Positions 4,548 to 9,949 of a DNA stretch of 9,949 bases are shown piece after piece. The DNA is from JAAEEP01 sp035529155 (GTDB lineage: Archaea; Thermoplasmatota; Thermoplasmata; Methanomassiliicoccales; JAAEEP01), in NCBI GenBank assembly GCA_035529155.1, contig DATKXF010000083.1, positions 1-9,949 of the forward strand, read 5' to 3'. The notes below the pieces were generated by a model that saw only the letters and a list, made by a program, of their open reading frames with translations, did no database searches and was not told the origin of the DNA. Position 1 is the stretch's first letter; each line of letters begins with the position of its first letter. A program made the translations under genes and the position numbers.

Positions 4548-5231
4548 ATGGATACAGGCGGACTAGCCGAGAGACTAAGGAAGATGAGCATGGAGATGGG
4601 CGCTGACCTCTTCGGGATATCGGATGCCCGGCTTTTCCTGAACGACGAGTACCTGGGCAACAGGCCCCAGGATGTGATGGAGAACTGCAGATCGGTACTG
4701 GTGCTGGGGGTGAGGATACCGAGTGGTTGCCTGTCCACCCTCCCCCGTGGTAGGGGAGAGTACACCAACACCCTGATGGCGGGTACGGCGACACTCAGGA
4801 TAATGGCCTTCAAGCTGGCGGCCGAGATCGAGAGGGAGGGTTTCCTGGCGACCCTGGTGCCCTCAGAGGGCAGCGAGTTCGGGTACTGGTACGCGGACAG
4901 AAGGACGCTCATGGGCGATGTCTCCATCAAGTACGCAGGCTACCTGGCGGGCCTGGGGGACTTCGGTCTCAACCACCTACTTATCACCAAGGAGCACGGT
5001 CCCAGGGTCAGGATGACCGCGATAATGACGGACGCCCCCTTCGCTGCCGGGGAGCCCACGGACGGGCTCGTCAACGAGATGTGCGCAGGCTGCAAGAGAT
5101 GCGTGGACATCTGCCCTTCCGGCGCCATCGGTGCGGACGGCACGATGGACCGGGGCAAATGCGCCAGATACATGTTCGAGGAGCTGGAGGGGCTGAGGTG
5201 CGGCCTATGCGTGAAGGTCTGTCCTCTCTAG
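4548..5231 (+). CDS. QueG/COG1600-like double [4Fe-4S] ferredoxin-type protein
   Basis: A 227-residue cytoplasmic Fe-S protein. The N-terminal part carries LRKMSMEMGADLFGISD and RSVLVLGVRIP, and residues 132-161 (LAGLGDFGLNHLL, PRVRMTAIMTD) match the core of epoxyqueuosine-reductase and reductive-dehalogenase-like proteins. Two clusters follow: C179-x2-C182-x2-C185-x3-C189-P, and C205 with C218-x2-C221-x3-C225-P. It lacks the HEAT-type C-terminal part of true QueG and stops two residues after the last Cys. A role in tRNA modification is therefore doubtful, and an electron-transfer or corrinoid-related reductase role is possible. ATG 4548 is chosen because an in-frame TGA lies at 4524 and the residues before GADLFGI fit the family. 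The nearest ribosome site is more than 20 bases away, inside the structured leader. Its stop overlaps the stop of the facing small ORF. Confidence 0.85.
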   Translation: MDTGGLAERLRKMSMEMGADLFGISDARLFLNDEYLGNRPQDVMENCRSVLVLGVRIPSGCLSTLPRGRGEYTNTLMAGTATLRIMAFKLAAEIEREGFLATLVPSEGSEFGYWYADRRTLMGDVSIKYAGYLAGLGDFGLNHLLITKEHGPRVRMTAIMTDAPFAAGEPTDGLVNEMCAGCKRCVDICPSGAIGADGTMDRGKCARYMFEELEGLRCGLCVKVCPL

Positions 5232-5368
5232 TCCCAGTGGACTAAGGATTTCGCAGCTTCGGATGCGGATTCACACGCTTCCAGACATCGGGTCACGCAA
5301 TCCGGTGCGGGTTTGACGACAGGGCACCGGTACGTTAACGGGATCCCCGCTGAGAACAACCGGGTCAC
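5228..5368 (-). CDS. Possible 46-residue four-Cys protein coupled to the HdrA-MvhD gene
   Basis: GTG at 5368 begins on the last base of the upstream TAG stop (TAGTG). The frame stays open to TAG at 5230-5228, whose CTAG is shared with the TAG of the facing gene. The product begins MTRLFSAGIPLTYRCPVV and contains C15, C24, C28 and C32, with a likely amphipathic helix DCVTRCLEACESASEAAKSL. The C-x3-C-x3-C spacing is not a standard ferredoxin motif. GAGGT lies only one base before the GTG, closer than usual, so coupling by reinitiation would be needed. The frame fills almost exactly the gap between the two genes. Open by chance is still possible, and no family is recognised. Confidence 0.42.
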   Translation of the reverse strand: MTRLFSAGIPLTYRCPVVKPAPDCVTRCLEACESASEAAKSLVHWD

Positions 5369-6492
5369 TACCTCAACCTCGCCGCCTTCTCCGCCCAGGA
5401 GCCCCGAAGGCCCGACACCTCATCTACAGGTTGGTTCAGCGGGTTCGGGCCGAGTTCCACGATCCCGTTGATGAAATCGGTGATCGCGGTCACGTACTCC
5501 TCTGCCTGATCGGCGTCTATCCAAGCGACATTGAAACGCGCCTTGTCGAAGCCTAACTGGGTAAGTAGCTTTCTAAGCAAGGTCATTCTCTTCCTCGTGC
5601 GCAGGGAGCCCACCTCAAAGTGACAATGTCCCGGCTTCCCACCGATGATCATGACTCCATCGGCCCCGTTGGAAAACGCCCTCAGTATCCATTCAGGATC
5701 TACCCTAGCTGAGCATAGTGTTCTGACGACCCGGAACCTTGGGTCCATCTGGATCCGCTTGATGCCGGCCAAGTCTCCCGCCGCGTAACCGCACCAGTGG
5801 CAGGCGAATACCACGATGTGGGGAAAACCATTGCTTCCCTCGGTGGCGGCGTCAACCTCAGCTAGGACCTCCTCGTTGGAGAAGAGTTCCATGTCCATAG
5901 CCCCACTGGGACAGGAGGAGACGCAGACCCCGCAACCCTCGCATGTCTCGGGATTTACCCAAGAGATCGAACCCTCTGCATCCTGTTGAGAGACAATGGA
6001 TATCGCATCGACGCGACACACGGTCTTGCACACCCCGCATCCGTCGCAGAGATCTCCATCGACCAAGGCGACTGTGCCGTGAAGCGAGGGGATCATCCTT
6101 CTTGATCTAGCGATGGCCATTAACATCTGGTCCTTGGCCTTCTCTGTCGCTTCAATGCTTTCGCAGGTGTGGATCCATGCGCACTGCTCACGCAGGTTGG
6201 CCATCTCGACCATGTATCGATTGATACCCGCGCTCTCGGCGATTTCCTGAAAGTGATCCATGTAGATCCTTGGTGAGCATGCTCCTATCACGATCCTGTC
6301 GAGATCATGATCCCTTATGCTCTGGACCATGGACTCACTCATGCTGGGAGAGCAGAGGAAATCGAACATCTCGACGTGGACCACATCATCTATCTTCCTG
6401 CAATGATCCGCCACCTCAAGGAAATCTATGCTGTCGACAGAACCGCCACAATTGCAGAGAAAAACTCCAATCCTACAGCCATCAGCGCCCAT
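5368..6492 (-). CDS. HdrA N-terminal domain - ferredoxin - MvhD fusion lacking the FAD domain
   Basis: A 374-residue redox protein. Residues 6-112 match the HdrA N-terminal domain: RIGVFLCNCGGSVD (C13, C15), CSPSM (C47), IGACSPR (C72), MANLREQCAWIH (C104). Residues 145-200 hold two [4Fe-4S] motifs, C149-x2-C152-x2-C155-x3-C159 and C184-x2-C187-x2-C190-x3-C194-P. Residues 225-355 match MvhD/FlpD: FACHWCGYAAGDLAG (C231, C234), VRTLCSARVDP (C260), GKPGHCHF (C290). The HdrA flavin domain is absent. The second MvhD motif reads GGKPGHC where GCHPGDC is usual, so one cluster Cys is missing. In methanogens these parts pass electrons between hydrogenase and heterodisulfide reductase; here no hydrogenase or HdrBC is visible, so partners are unknown. 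AAGGAG (6506-6501) lies 8 bases before the ATG. Confidence 0.92.
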   Translation of the reverse strand: MGADGCRIGVFLCNCGGSVDSIDFLEVADHCRKIDDVVHVEMFDFLCSPSMSESMVQSIRDHDLDRIVIGACSPRIYMDHFQEIAESAGINRYMVEMANLREQCAWIHTCESIEATEKAKDQMLMAIARSRRMIPSLHGTVALVDGDLCDGCGVCKTVCRVDAISIVSQQDAEGSISWVNPETCEGCGVCVSSCPSGAMDMELFSNEEVLAEVDAATEGSNGFPHIVVFACHWCGYAAGDLAGIKRIQMDPRFRVVRTLCSARVDPEWILRAFSNGADGVMIIGGKPGHCHFEVGSLRTRKRMTLLRKLLTQLGFDKARFNVAWIDADQAEEYVTAITDFINGIVELGPNPLNQPVDEVSGLRGSWAEKAARLR

Positions 6493-6559
6493 CTAACCCA
6501 CTCCTTGGCCTCAAATTCAGGAAGCCCAGCGTATAAGGAAATACTGTATCTACCAAATC

Positions 6560-6569
6560 ATATATTTAA
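6560..6569 (-). promoter_or_regulatory. TATA box of the HdrA-MvhD fusion gene
   Basis: The minus strand reads TTAAATATAT, with a start expected near 6539 and a leader of about 47 bases carrying the AAGGAG site. A T5 run (6598-6594, minus strand), 31 bases after the desulfoferrodoxin stop, may end the preceding transcript. The fusion would then be its own unit. Confidence 0.5.
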
Positions 6570-6629
6570 TGGTGTTAAGAATCTATGGAGAATAAAAATT
6601 GGAAATGAGGGAAATCGTTTCTAGTGCAA

Positions 6630-7013
6630 TCACTCCTTGGCCCACCACAGGCCATGAATGTTGCAGTGTTCCCTGGCCTTTATCTTGTCGGCGGGAACGC
6701 AGAATTCAGCCTCTGGCGGATCGCCCGCCTTGAGGAACTTTCTCTGCGATACCCCATTGCCGTAGCAGATCTCGATCCACTCGATGTGATGCTCCTCGAG
6801 CATTGGGTGGGGGTTGGCGCCGACCTTGACCTTCACGCCTTTTGATGTGCGTTCTATCACCGGTACGTGCTTCTCATATCCCTGGTCCGAGCTGTGCACC
6901 TCCAGGAGGATCATGGGCTCACCGCAACAGATCAGCTGCCCCACGCCTTCGTTCACAACTTCGATGATGTTCCCGCACACATCGCACTTAAAAATCTGCA
7001 TTCTCTCGGTCAT
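6630..7013 (-). CDS. dfx: Desulfoferrodoxin (2Fe superoxide reductase)
   Basis: A 127-residue protein that reduces superoxide to hydrogen peroxide in the cytoplasm without making oxygen. Residues 8-37 form the desulforedoxin centre, with C10-x2-C13 and the adjacent pair C29-C30. Residues 38-127 form the superoxide reductase centre, with H49 (EKHVPV, lid Lys K48), H69 (PHPM), H75 (EEHHIEW), C117 and H120 (CNIHGLW), matching the spacing of Desulfovibrio desulfoferrodoxin. ATG 7013 has AAGGAGA 7 bases upstream. It lies 18 bases after the rubrerythrin stop, so the two form an operon: the peroxide it makes is the substrate of rubrerythrin. Electrons would come from a rubredoxin-like donor. Confidence 0.97.
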   Translation of the reverse strand: MTERMQIFKCDVCGNIIEVVNEGVGQLICCGEPMILLEVHSSDQGYEKHVPVIERTSKGVKVKVGANPHPMLEEHHIEWIEICYGNGVSQRKFLKAGDPPEAEFCVPADKIKAREHCNIHGLWWAKE

Positions 7014-7031
7014 TGTCTCTTCTCCTTAATC

Positions 7032-7613
7032 TTAAAATACCTCGCACATCAGCTGGTAGTATGACCGTGGATGATCGCATGAAGGGCATTTCTCCGGTGG
7101 CTCCTTTCCGAAGTGTTTGTATCCGCACTCCCGGCAGAACCACCAGACCTCCTTATCCTTCTTGAAGAATGTACCTGCCTCCAGCTGCTTGAGGAGCTTC
7201 ATGTACCTCTCCTCGTGATGCTCCTCCGCCTTGGCAATATTCAGGAGCCTTTCCGCAACTTCGGGGAAGCCCTCCTTCCTGGCGATCTTTGCGAACTCGG
7301 GATACATCCTGGTATGCTCGTAATTCTCCCCAGTAATGGCAGACTTGAGGTTGGCGATGGTGTCACCACATATGGTGGGAACATCGGCCGGAACATCGAT
7401 GTCATCGAATTTTGGATCCCCCTTCTTCAACCGGTTCATCAGTTTAAAGAGCCACTCGGCGTGCTCCTTCTCGTTGTCGGCTGTGGTCCTGAATATCTCG
7501 GCAATCTGTTCGTAACCCTCCTTCTTGGCAACTTTCGAATAGAAGGTGTATCGGTTCCTCGCCTGACTTTCGCCAATAAACGCTTTCGCTAGGCTTTCAA
7601 TTGTCCCTTTCAA
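7032..7613 (-). CDS. rbr: Rubrerythrin (diiron peroxidase with rubredoxin domain)
   Basis: A 193-residue classical rubrerythrin that reduces hydrogen peroxide to water using electrons from a reduced carrier. The four-helix diiron domain (1-145) carries FIGESQARNRY (E15), NEKEHAEW (E48-x2-H51), GENYEH (E96, E99) and AEEHHEERY (E130-x2-H133). The C-terminal rubredoxin domain has C160-x2-C163 (CRECGY) and C176-x2-C179 (CPSC). The length is normal. The start is TTG at 7613, 8 bases after AAGGAGG (7628-7622), and no closer ATG exists. It is first in the operon with desulfoferrodoxin and has its own promoter region upstream. Confidence 0.97.
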   Translation of the reverse strand: MKGTIESLAKAFIGESQARNRYTFYSKVAKKEGYEQIAEIFRTTADNEKEHAEWLFKLMNRLKKGDPKFDDIDVPADVPTICGDTIANLKSAITGENYEHTRMYPEFAKIARKEGFPEVAERLLNIAKAEEHHEERYMKLLKQLEAGTFFKKDKEVWWFCRECGYKHFGKEPPEKCPSCDHPRSYYQLMCEVF

Positions 7614-7630
7614 ATGGGTAGCCTCCTTAA

Positions 7631-7674
7631 CGAATTAATTTCTGCCCTTGGTATTTCACGATTTCGGTAATACC
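7631..7674 (-). promoter_or_regulatory. Promoter region and dyad upstream of rubrerythrin
   Basis: GGTATT (7650-7655) and AATACC (7669-7674) form a 6-bp inverted pair 37-61 bases before the TTG start. AAATTAATTCG on the minus strand (7641-7631) is an AT-rich candidate for the basal promoter, but no perfect TATA box stands out. The dyad could bind a peroxide- or metal-responsive regulator. Confidence 0.3.
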
Positions 7675-7692
7675 CTGTGAAAGCGTTGAAGA

Positions 7693-7757
7693 CGGCGAAT
7701 AAAATGCCCGGAAAAACCATTTCGATATCGAAAATCGAGCTTTTCGGGCAAGCGCCG
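7693..7757 (-). terminator. Long imperfect hairpin after the ferritin-like gene
   Basis: On the minus strand, TTGCCCGAAAA (7751-7741) can pair with TTTTCCGGGCA (7715-7705) with one bulged G. The 3' arm is followed by TTTTATT, as in an intrinsic terminator. Outer CGGCG/CGCCG arms (7757-7753, 7697-7693) add pairs. The loop contains a perfect 14-bp palindrome, TTTCGATATCGAAA (7720-7733). It lies 7 bases after the ferritin-like stop and would end that transcript. The internal palindrome might also be a protein-binding site upstream of rubrerythrin. Confidence 0.55.
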
Positions 7758-7763
7758 AAGTGG

Positions 7764-8048
7764 TTATTCTTCCATCATCTCCTCGACTTCCTTCCTACCG
7801 GCCTCGAGTTCCTTCACCTGCTCTTCGTCCTTCATCAAGAGCATGGCCTGGAACTCCCCGACGTGGGTCTTCTCCTCGCCCGCGATGTCCATCAACACCT
7901 TCTTGATGTTCACATCCTTGGCCAGGGCGGCCATCTGCTCATAGAGGTTAATGGCATCCAGTTCGGCGATGATCGCCGTCCTCAGTATCTCGCGATCGAT
8001 GTCCTCTTGCTTGACCCTATCAAGGTCTATTGGTATGGTATGCATCAT
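7764..8048 (-). CDS. Encapsulin-cargo-type ferritin-like protein (EncFtn family)
   Basis: A 94-residue two-helix protein that would oxidise Fe(II) as a decamer and deliver iron into an encapsulin shell. The core IIAELDAINLYEQMA (E29, Y36) and IAGEEKTHVGEF (E59-x2-H62) match the archaeal ferritin-like domain known from Pyrococcus encapsulin fusions. The E29/E59/H62 spacing equals that of the Rhodospirillum EncFtn ferroxidase residues E32/E62/H65, as I recall them. The acidic tail ends EVEEMMEE, with no visible encapsulin-targeting peptide, and no encapsulin gene lies in the window. I chose ATG 8048 (ATG 8045 equally possible). A longer frame from GTG 8096 would run through the TATA box. Confidence 0.88.
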   Translation of the reverse strand: MMHTIPIDLDRVKQEDIDREILRTAIIAELDAINLYEQMAALAKDVNIKKVLMDIAGEEKTHVGEFQAMLLMKDEEQVKELEAGRKEVEEMMEE

Positions 8049-8063
8049 GATACTTTTCTTCCC

Positions 8064-8090
8064 GGGGTTCTCCACCCCAGATAATATTCC
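8064..8090 (-). promoter_or_regulatory. Promoter and operator-like dyad of the ferritin-like gene
   Basis: The minus strand carries GGAATATTAT (8090-8081), a TATA-like box, followed at once by the dyad GGGGT-GGAGA-ACCCC (8078-8064). A transcript would start near 8059, about 10 bases before the ATG. A dyad between TATA box and start site is a common place for archaeal repressors. Confidence 0.45.
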
Positions 8091-8135
8091 GACCACGTTC
8101 CCTTAAATCTTTCGAGAGATTGGGAAGTTTGACTG

Positions 8136-8164
8136 AAAAAAAAGGGGGGATGGCCGGTTGGCCA
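8136..8164 (-). terminator. Intrinsic-type terminator (hairpin plus T8)
   Basis: On the minus strand TGGCC-AACC-GGCCA (8164-8151) forms a short GC-rich hairpin. It is followed by TCCCCCC and eight T residues (8143-8136). It lies 25 bases after the stop of the short gene ending at 8189 and before the ferritin-like promoter, so it separates the two. Confidence 0.6.
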
Positions 8165-8188
8165 CCGCAGCAATAAGGGGTTTCTAGA

Positions 8189-8361
8189 TTACGCAATTTT
8201 AACCGTCTTTCCAATGTGTTTGGATTCATGATCCACCAGGATGGTGGGCAGCCCATCCTTGAATCCTACTTTGGCCGAGTCATGATCCACCTCATAGACC
8301 ACATGCTGGCACTTTGTACCGCCTACTTCTTCTCGGGCTTGAAGTCAAGGCAGAAACACAT
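8189..8361 (-). pseudogene. Short Cys-containing gene with an apparent 1-base frameshift
   Basis: ATG at 8361 opens MCFCLDFKPEKK and then meets TAG at 8325-8323. In the -1 frame the sequence continues from the same point as VGGTKCQHVVYEVDHDSAKV (8326 onward) and on to IGKTVKIA and TAA at 8191-8189. One missing G (AAGAAG-GTAGGC becoming AAGAAGTAGGC) would restore a 57-residue protein with C2, C4 and one later Cys. The second half looks truly coding: it has two related strands, YEVDHDSAKVG and ILVDHESKHIG, about 18 residues apart. A terminator follows. The family is not recognised. It may be a sequencing error, a decayed gene or, less likely, a programmed -1 shift. An upstream extension to residues DRKDLNLEIQN without a standard start codon is also open. 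Confidence 0.55.
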
Positions 8362-8598
8362 ATTTTGGATCTCGAGATTCAGATCCTTCCTATCTACCTA
8401 TGGTAGGGGCTGCACTGTCCAGAGTTGTTTTCTGTCGTCAGACGACCTGATCGAGTGATCAGGCATGACGCAATAATCCGCTGGATTTCCTCCTATTCAT
8501 CTTTCTCCATTGGATTATTAAATAACGTTTGAGCTAATACTATTTATTTATTATCTTTAATGATAACAATTTAAATCGATCTCCAACTTGGACGATCT
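8362..8598 (-). other. AT-rich intergenic stretch with hairpins; no supported gene
   Basis: No convincing gene is seen here. On the minus strand a TATA-like TTATTTAATAAT (8524-8513) would start a transcript near 8492, at AGGAGGA (8496-8490). That transcript would include a perfect 7-bp hairpin, CCTGATC-loop-GATCAGG (8463-8446), and next to it GTCGTC-T-GACGAC (8446-8434). This could be a structured leader of about 130 bases for the short gene at 8361. The AT-rich part 8510-8580 probably also ends the hydrolase transcript. Confidence 0.35.
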
Positions 8599-9949
8599 TC
8601 AAACACTGTTCGGAAACAAGTTCCCTATCCAGTCAACAATGTCCTCCACCACATCCTGGGCCAGATGTCCGGGCAATGTATATTCCGAGGGGGTGGACGG
8701 ACCCTCGCCCTCGATCATCATATGATTCAATTTGGGATAGCTAATGAACTTGGCAGCCTTGCCAGAAAGCGCCTTCTTCCAGAGATCGAAGTCCTCCATG
8801 GTGACCTGGTAGTCCCTCTTTCCCTGGAGGACGAGAATGGGCATCTTGAGCGAAGAGGCGACCTTCACATGGTCGTAGGACGCGAGATCCTCCCAGTAGG
8901 CTTTTCCTGCACCAAGTACCACCTCTCCCTCGCTGATGTCAAGTTCCTTTATCTTGGTGACTGTTTCTCTTGTCTCCTTCAGAAGGGATGCCTCGTTCTC
9001 GTCGATCACCCCATCCAGATTGACGAGGTACTCGATCTGCTCGAGGAAAGCGTCCTCCAACTTGGCAGCATCGCCTGCCATCATGATGATGCCTGCGATT
9101 CGATTATCAAGCGATGCGATGCGGGGGGCCATCATTCCTCCAAGACTGTGTCCCAGCACGAAAATCTTGGAGGAATCCACCTTCTCGGTCCGAATGAGCA
9201 GTTCAACCCCGGCCAAGGCATCATAGATCACCTCATCCATCACGGTGAATGGAATGGACGAGTCAAAGAGGTCCGGGCGGGCCTTGGGCCGTTTGTCGTA
9301 ACGCAGGACGGCGACGCCATCGCTGGAAAGCCCCCATGCCAGGTCCCTGAAGACCTTGGTCTCCCAAAGCGTTTCGTCCATGTCGTTGGGACCGGAACCA
9401 TGTATCAGGACAACCGCTGGAAAAAGTCCTTCCCCCTTAGGGATGGTCATCTTTCCCGGCAGACCGCAGTCACCGACCGCGCAGTCCCTCTCCTCAAATG
9501 CAGCGCAATCCGCATACTCCGGAGGTTCGAATTCGGACTTGGGTGGGACGAACCACAGACCGGCAATCTCGCAGGACTCATTGAACACTACCTTCACATC
9601 CAGAAGCGAGCCTGAGGAGAACGCGGTGGTCACGTATACCACATTGAGATTCCCCTCGCTCTCAAGTCTCGAGCCAGTGAGCCCTTGAGGCAAACCAAGC
9701 TGTTTTGTCACGCCTTCCCAGGCTGCTTCCAGGTCGTGAGAGGTCATGGCCGCCTTCATCTCAGGGGAAAAAAGAGCATGGGCCCTTTCGAAGCTTCTGT
9801 TCGCGAGAAAACCAACCAGCTGCATTCCGATGATGGTGAGCGTCTGATCGCTGCATTCTTCCGATCCCATGAGACCTGTAATGATAGGGACGGCAATAAC
9901 CGTATTCGTCGGGAGCCGCGATTTTCTCCATCTTAGCCTAAAAAATGGG
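8599..9949 (-). CDS. Alpha/beta hydrolase with N-terminal DUF3887-like domain, 5' end outside window
   Basis: The frame is open from the right edge to TGA at 8601-8599. Counting from the first in-frame ATG (9870), 423 residues are visible. Residues 8-108 resemble a DUF3887/NTF2-like accessory domain (LANRSFERAHALFSPEMK, LDVKVVF). Residues 135-420 are an alpha/beta hydrolase with the oxyanion strand VVLIHGSGP, the nucleophile elbow GHSLGG (S242), an acid near LQGKRDYQV (D353) and LNHMM (H383). A lid-like acidic helical insert lies at 270-320. The 26 codons before ATG 9870 stay open and read RLRWRKSRLPTN followed by the hydrophobic TVIAVPIITGLMG, as in a signal peptide. The real start is therefore probably beyond the window and the enzyme exported or anchored. 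The substrate is unknown, perhaps an ester or acyl peptide. Confidence 0.9.
   Translation of the reverse strand, partial: PFFRLRWRKSRLPTNTVIAVPIITGLMGSEECSDQTLTIIGMQLVGFLANRSFERAHALFSPEMKAAMTSHDLEAAWEGVTKQLGLPQGLTGSRLESEGNLNVVYVTTAFSSGSLLDVKVVFNESCEIAGLWFVPPKSEFEPPEYADCAAFEERDCAVGDCGLPGKMTIPKGEGLFPAVVLIHGSGPNDMDETLWETKVFRDLAWGLSSDGVAVLRYDKRPKARPDLFDSSIPFTVMDEVIYDALAGVELLIRTEKVDSSKIFVLGHSLGGMMAPRIASLDNRIAGIIMMAGDAAKLEDAFLEQIEYLVNLDGVIDENEASLLKETRETVTKIKELDISEGEVVLGAGKAYWEDLASYDHVKVASSLKMPILVLQGKRDYQVTMEDFDLWKKALSGKAAKFISYPKLNHMMIEGEGPSTPSEYTLPGHLAQDVVEDIVDWIGNLFPNSV

Noticed and set aside
4502..4606. 34-codon ORF starting at ATG 4502 and overlapping the QueG-like start
   Set aside because: It is out of frame, has only a weak GGAG upstream and an ordinary polar product. 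The overlap is explained by the leader structure and the main gene.
4316..4930. Minus-strand reading frame of 204 codons overlapping the regulatory region and the QueG-like gene
   Set aside because: Half of it is antisense to the Fe-S protein, and the rest runs through the TATA and palindrome region with an AT-rich, unlikely sequence.
8665..9615. Plus-strand reading frame of 316 codons opposite the hydrolase
   Set aside because: The minus strand encodes a complete alpha/beta hydrolase core with GHSLGG and a full catalytic set. The plus frame shows no motif.
1..9949. tRNA, rRNA, CRISPR array, transposase or attachment site
   Set aside because: I looked for clover-leaf arms, repeat-spacer periodicity and transposase or integrase motifs and saw none that I could support.

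Overview
The window looks like a piece of chromosome from a strictly anaerobic archaeon. The signs are TATA-type boxes about 26 bases from likely transcription starts, a mix of GGAGG/GGTGA ribosome sites and near-leaderless starts, GTG and TTG start codons, an HdrA/MvhD-type protein, superoxide reductase and rubrerythrin in place of aerobic detoxification enzymes, and a glycosyltransferase with two C-terminal membrane helices. The mixture recalls Thermoplasmata- or methanogen-related lineages, but no marker gene fixes the taxon.

Layout. Bases 1-1235 (+) are an Fe-S/metal-cofactor block: the tail of an unidentified gene, a NifU/IscU-type scaffold, a small MIP18/DUF59 protein and a NifX/NifB-type cofactor-binding protein. 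Bases 1274-2335 (-) hold a GT2 polyprenyl-phosphate-type glycosyltransferase with no ordinary start codon. Bases 2571-2918 (+) hold a cupin. Bases 2999-4216 (-) are a likely operon, read right to left: a coiled-coil DUF5320-like protein, a Gly/Arg-rich DUF5320 protein, a short DtxR/MntR-type regulator and a 56-residue zinc-ribbon/rubredoxin-like protein. A regulatory region with strong inverted repeats (4217-4547) separates this operon from a QueG-like double [4Fe-4S] protein (4548-5231, +). Facing it is an HdrA(N-terminal)-ferredoxin-MvhD fusion (5368-6492, -), with a possible 46-residue Cys-containing protein between them (5228-5368, -).

Bases 6630-8048 (-) are an oxidative-stress and iron block: an encapsulin-cargo-type ferritin-like protein, rubrerythrin and desulfoferrodoxin. 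Upstream of this block is a short, apparently frameshifted gene of unknown function (8189-8361, -). An alpha/beta hydrolase with an N-terminal DUF3887-like domain (8599-9949, -) runs off the right edge.

How they fit together (inference). The window combines Fe-S assembly, iron storage, superoxide and peroxide reduction and a thiol/Fe-S electron hub. Superoxide reductase and rubrerythrin need electrons, which rubredoxin-like or HdrA/MvhD-type carriers could supply. The DtxR-like protein is a candidate metal- or redox-responsive regulator. The least explained parts are the inverted-repeat-rich region 4240-4544, the tiny ORFs at 5228-5368 and 8189-8361, and the HdrA-MvhD fusion that lacks the flavin domain.
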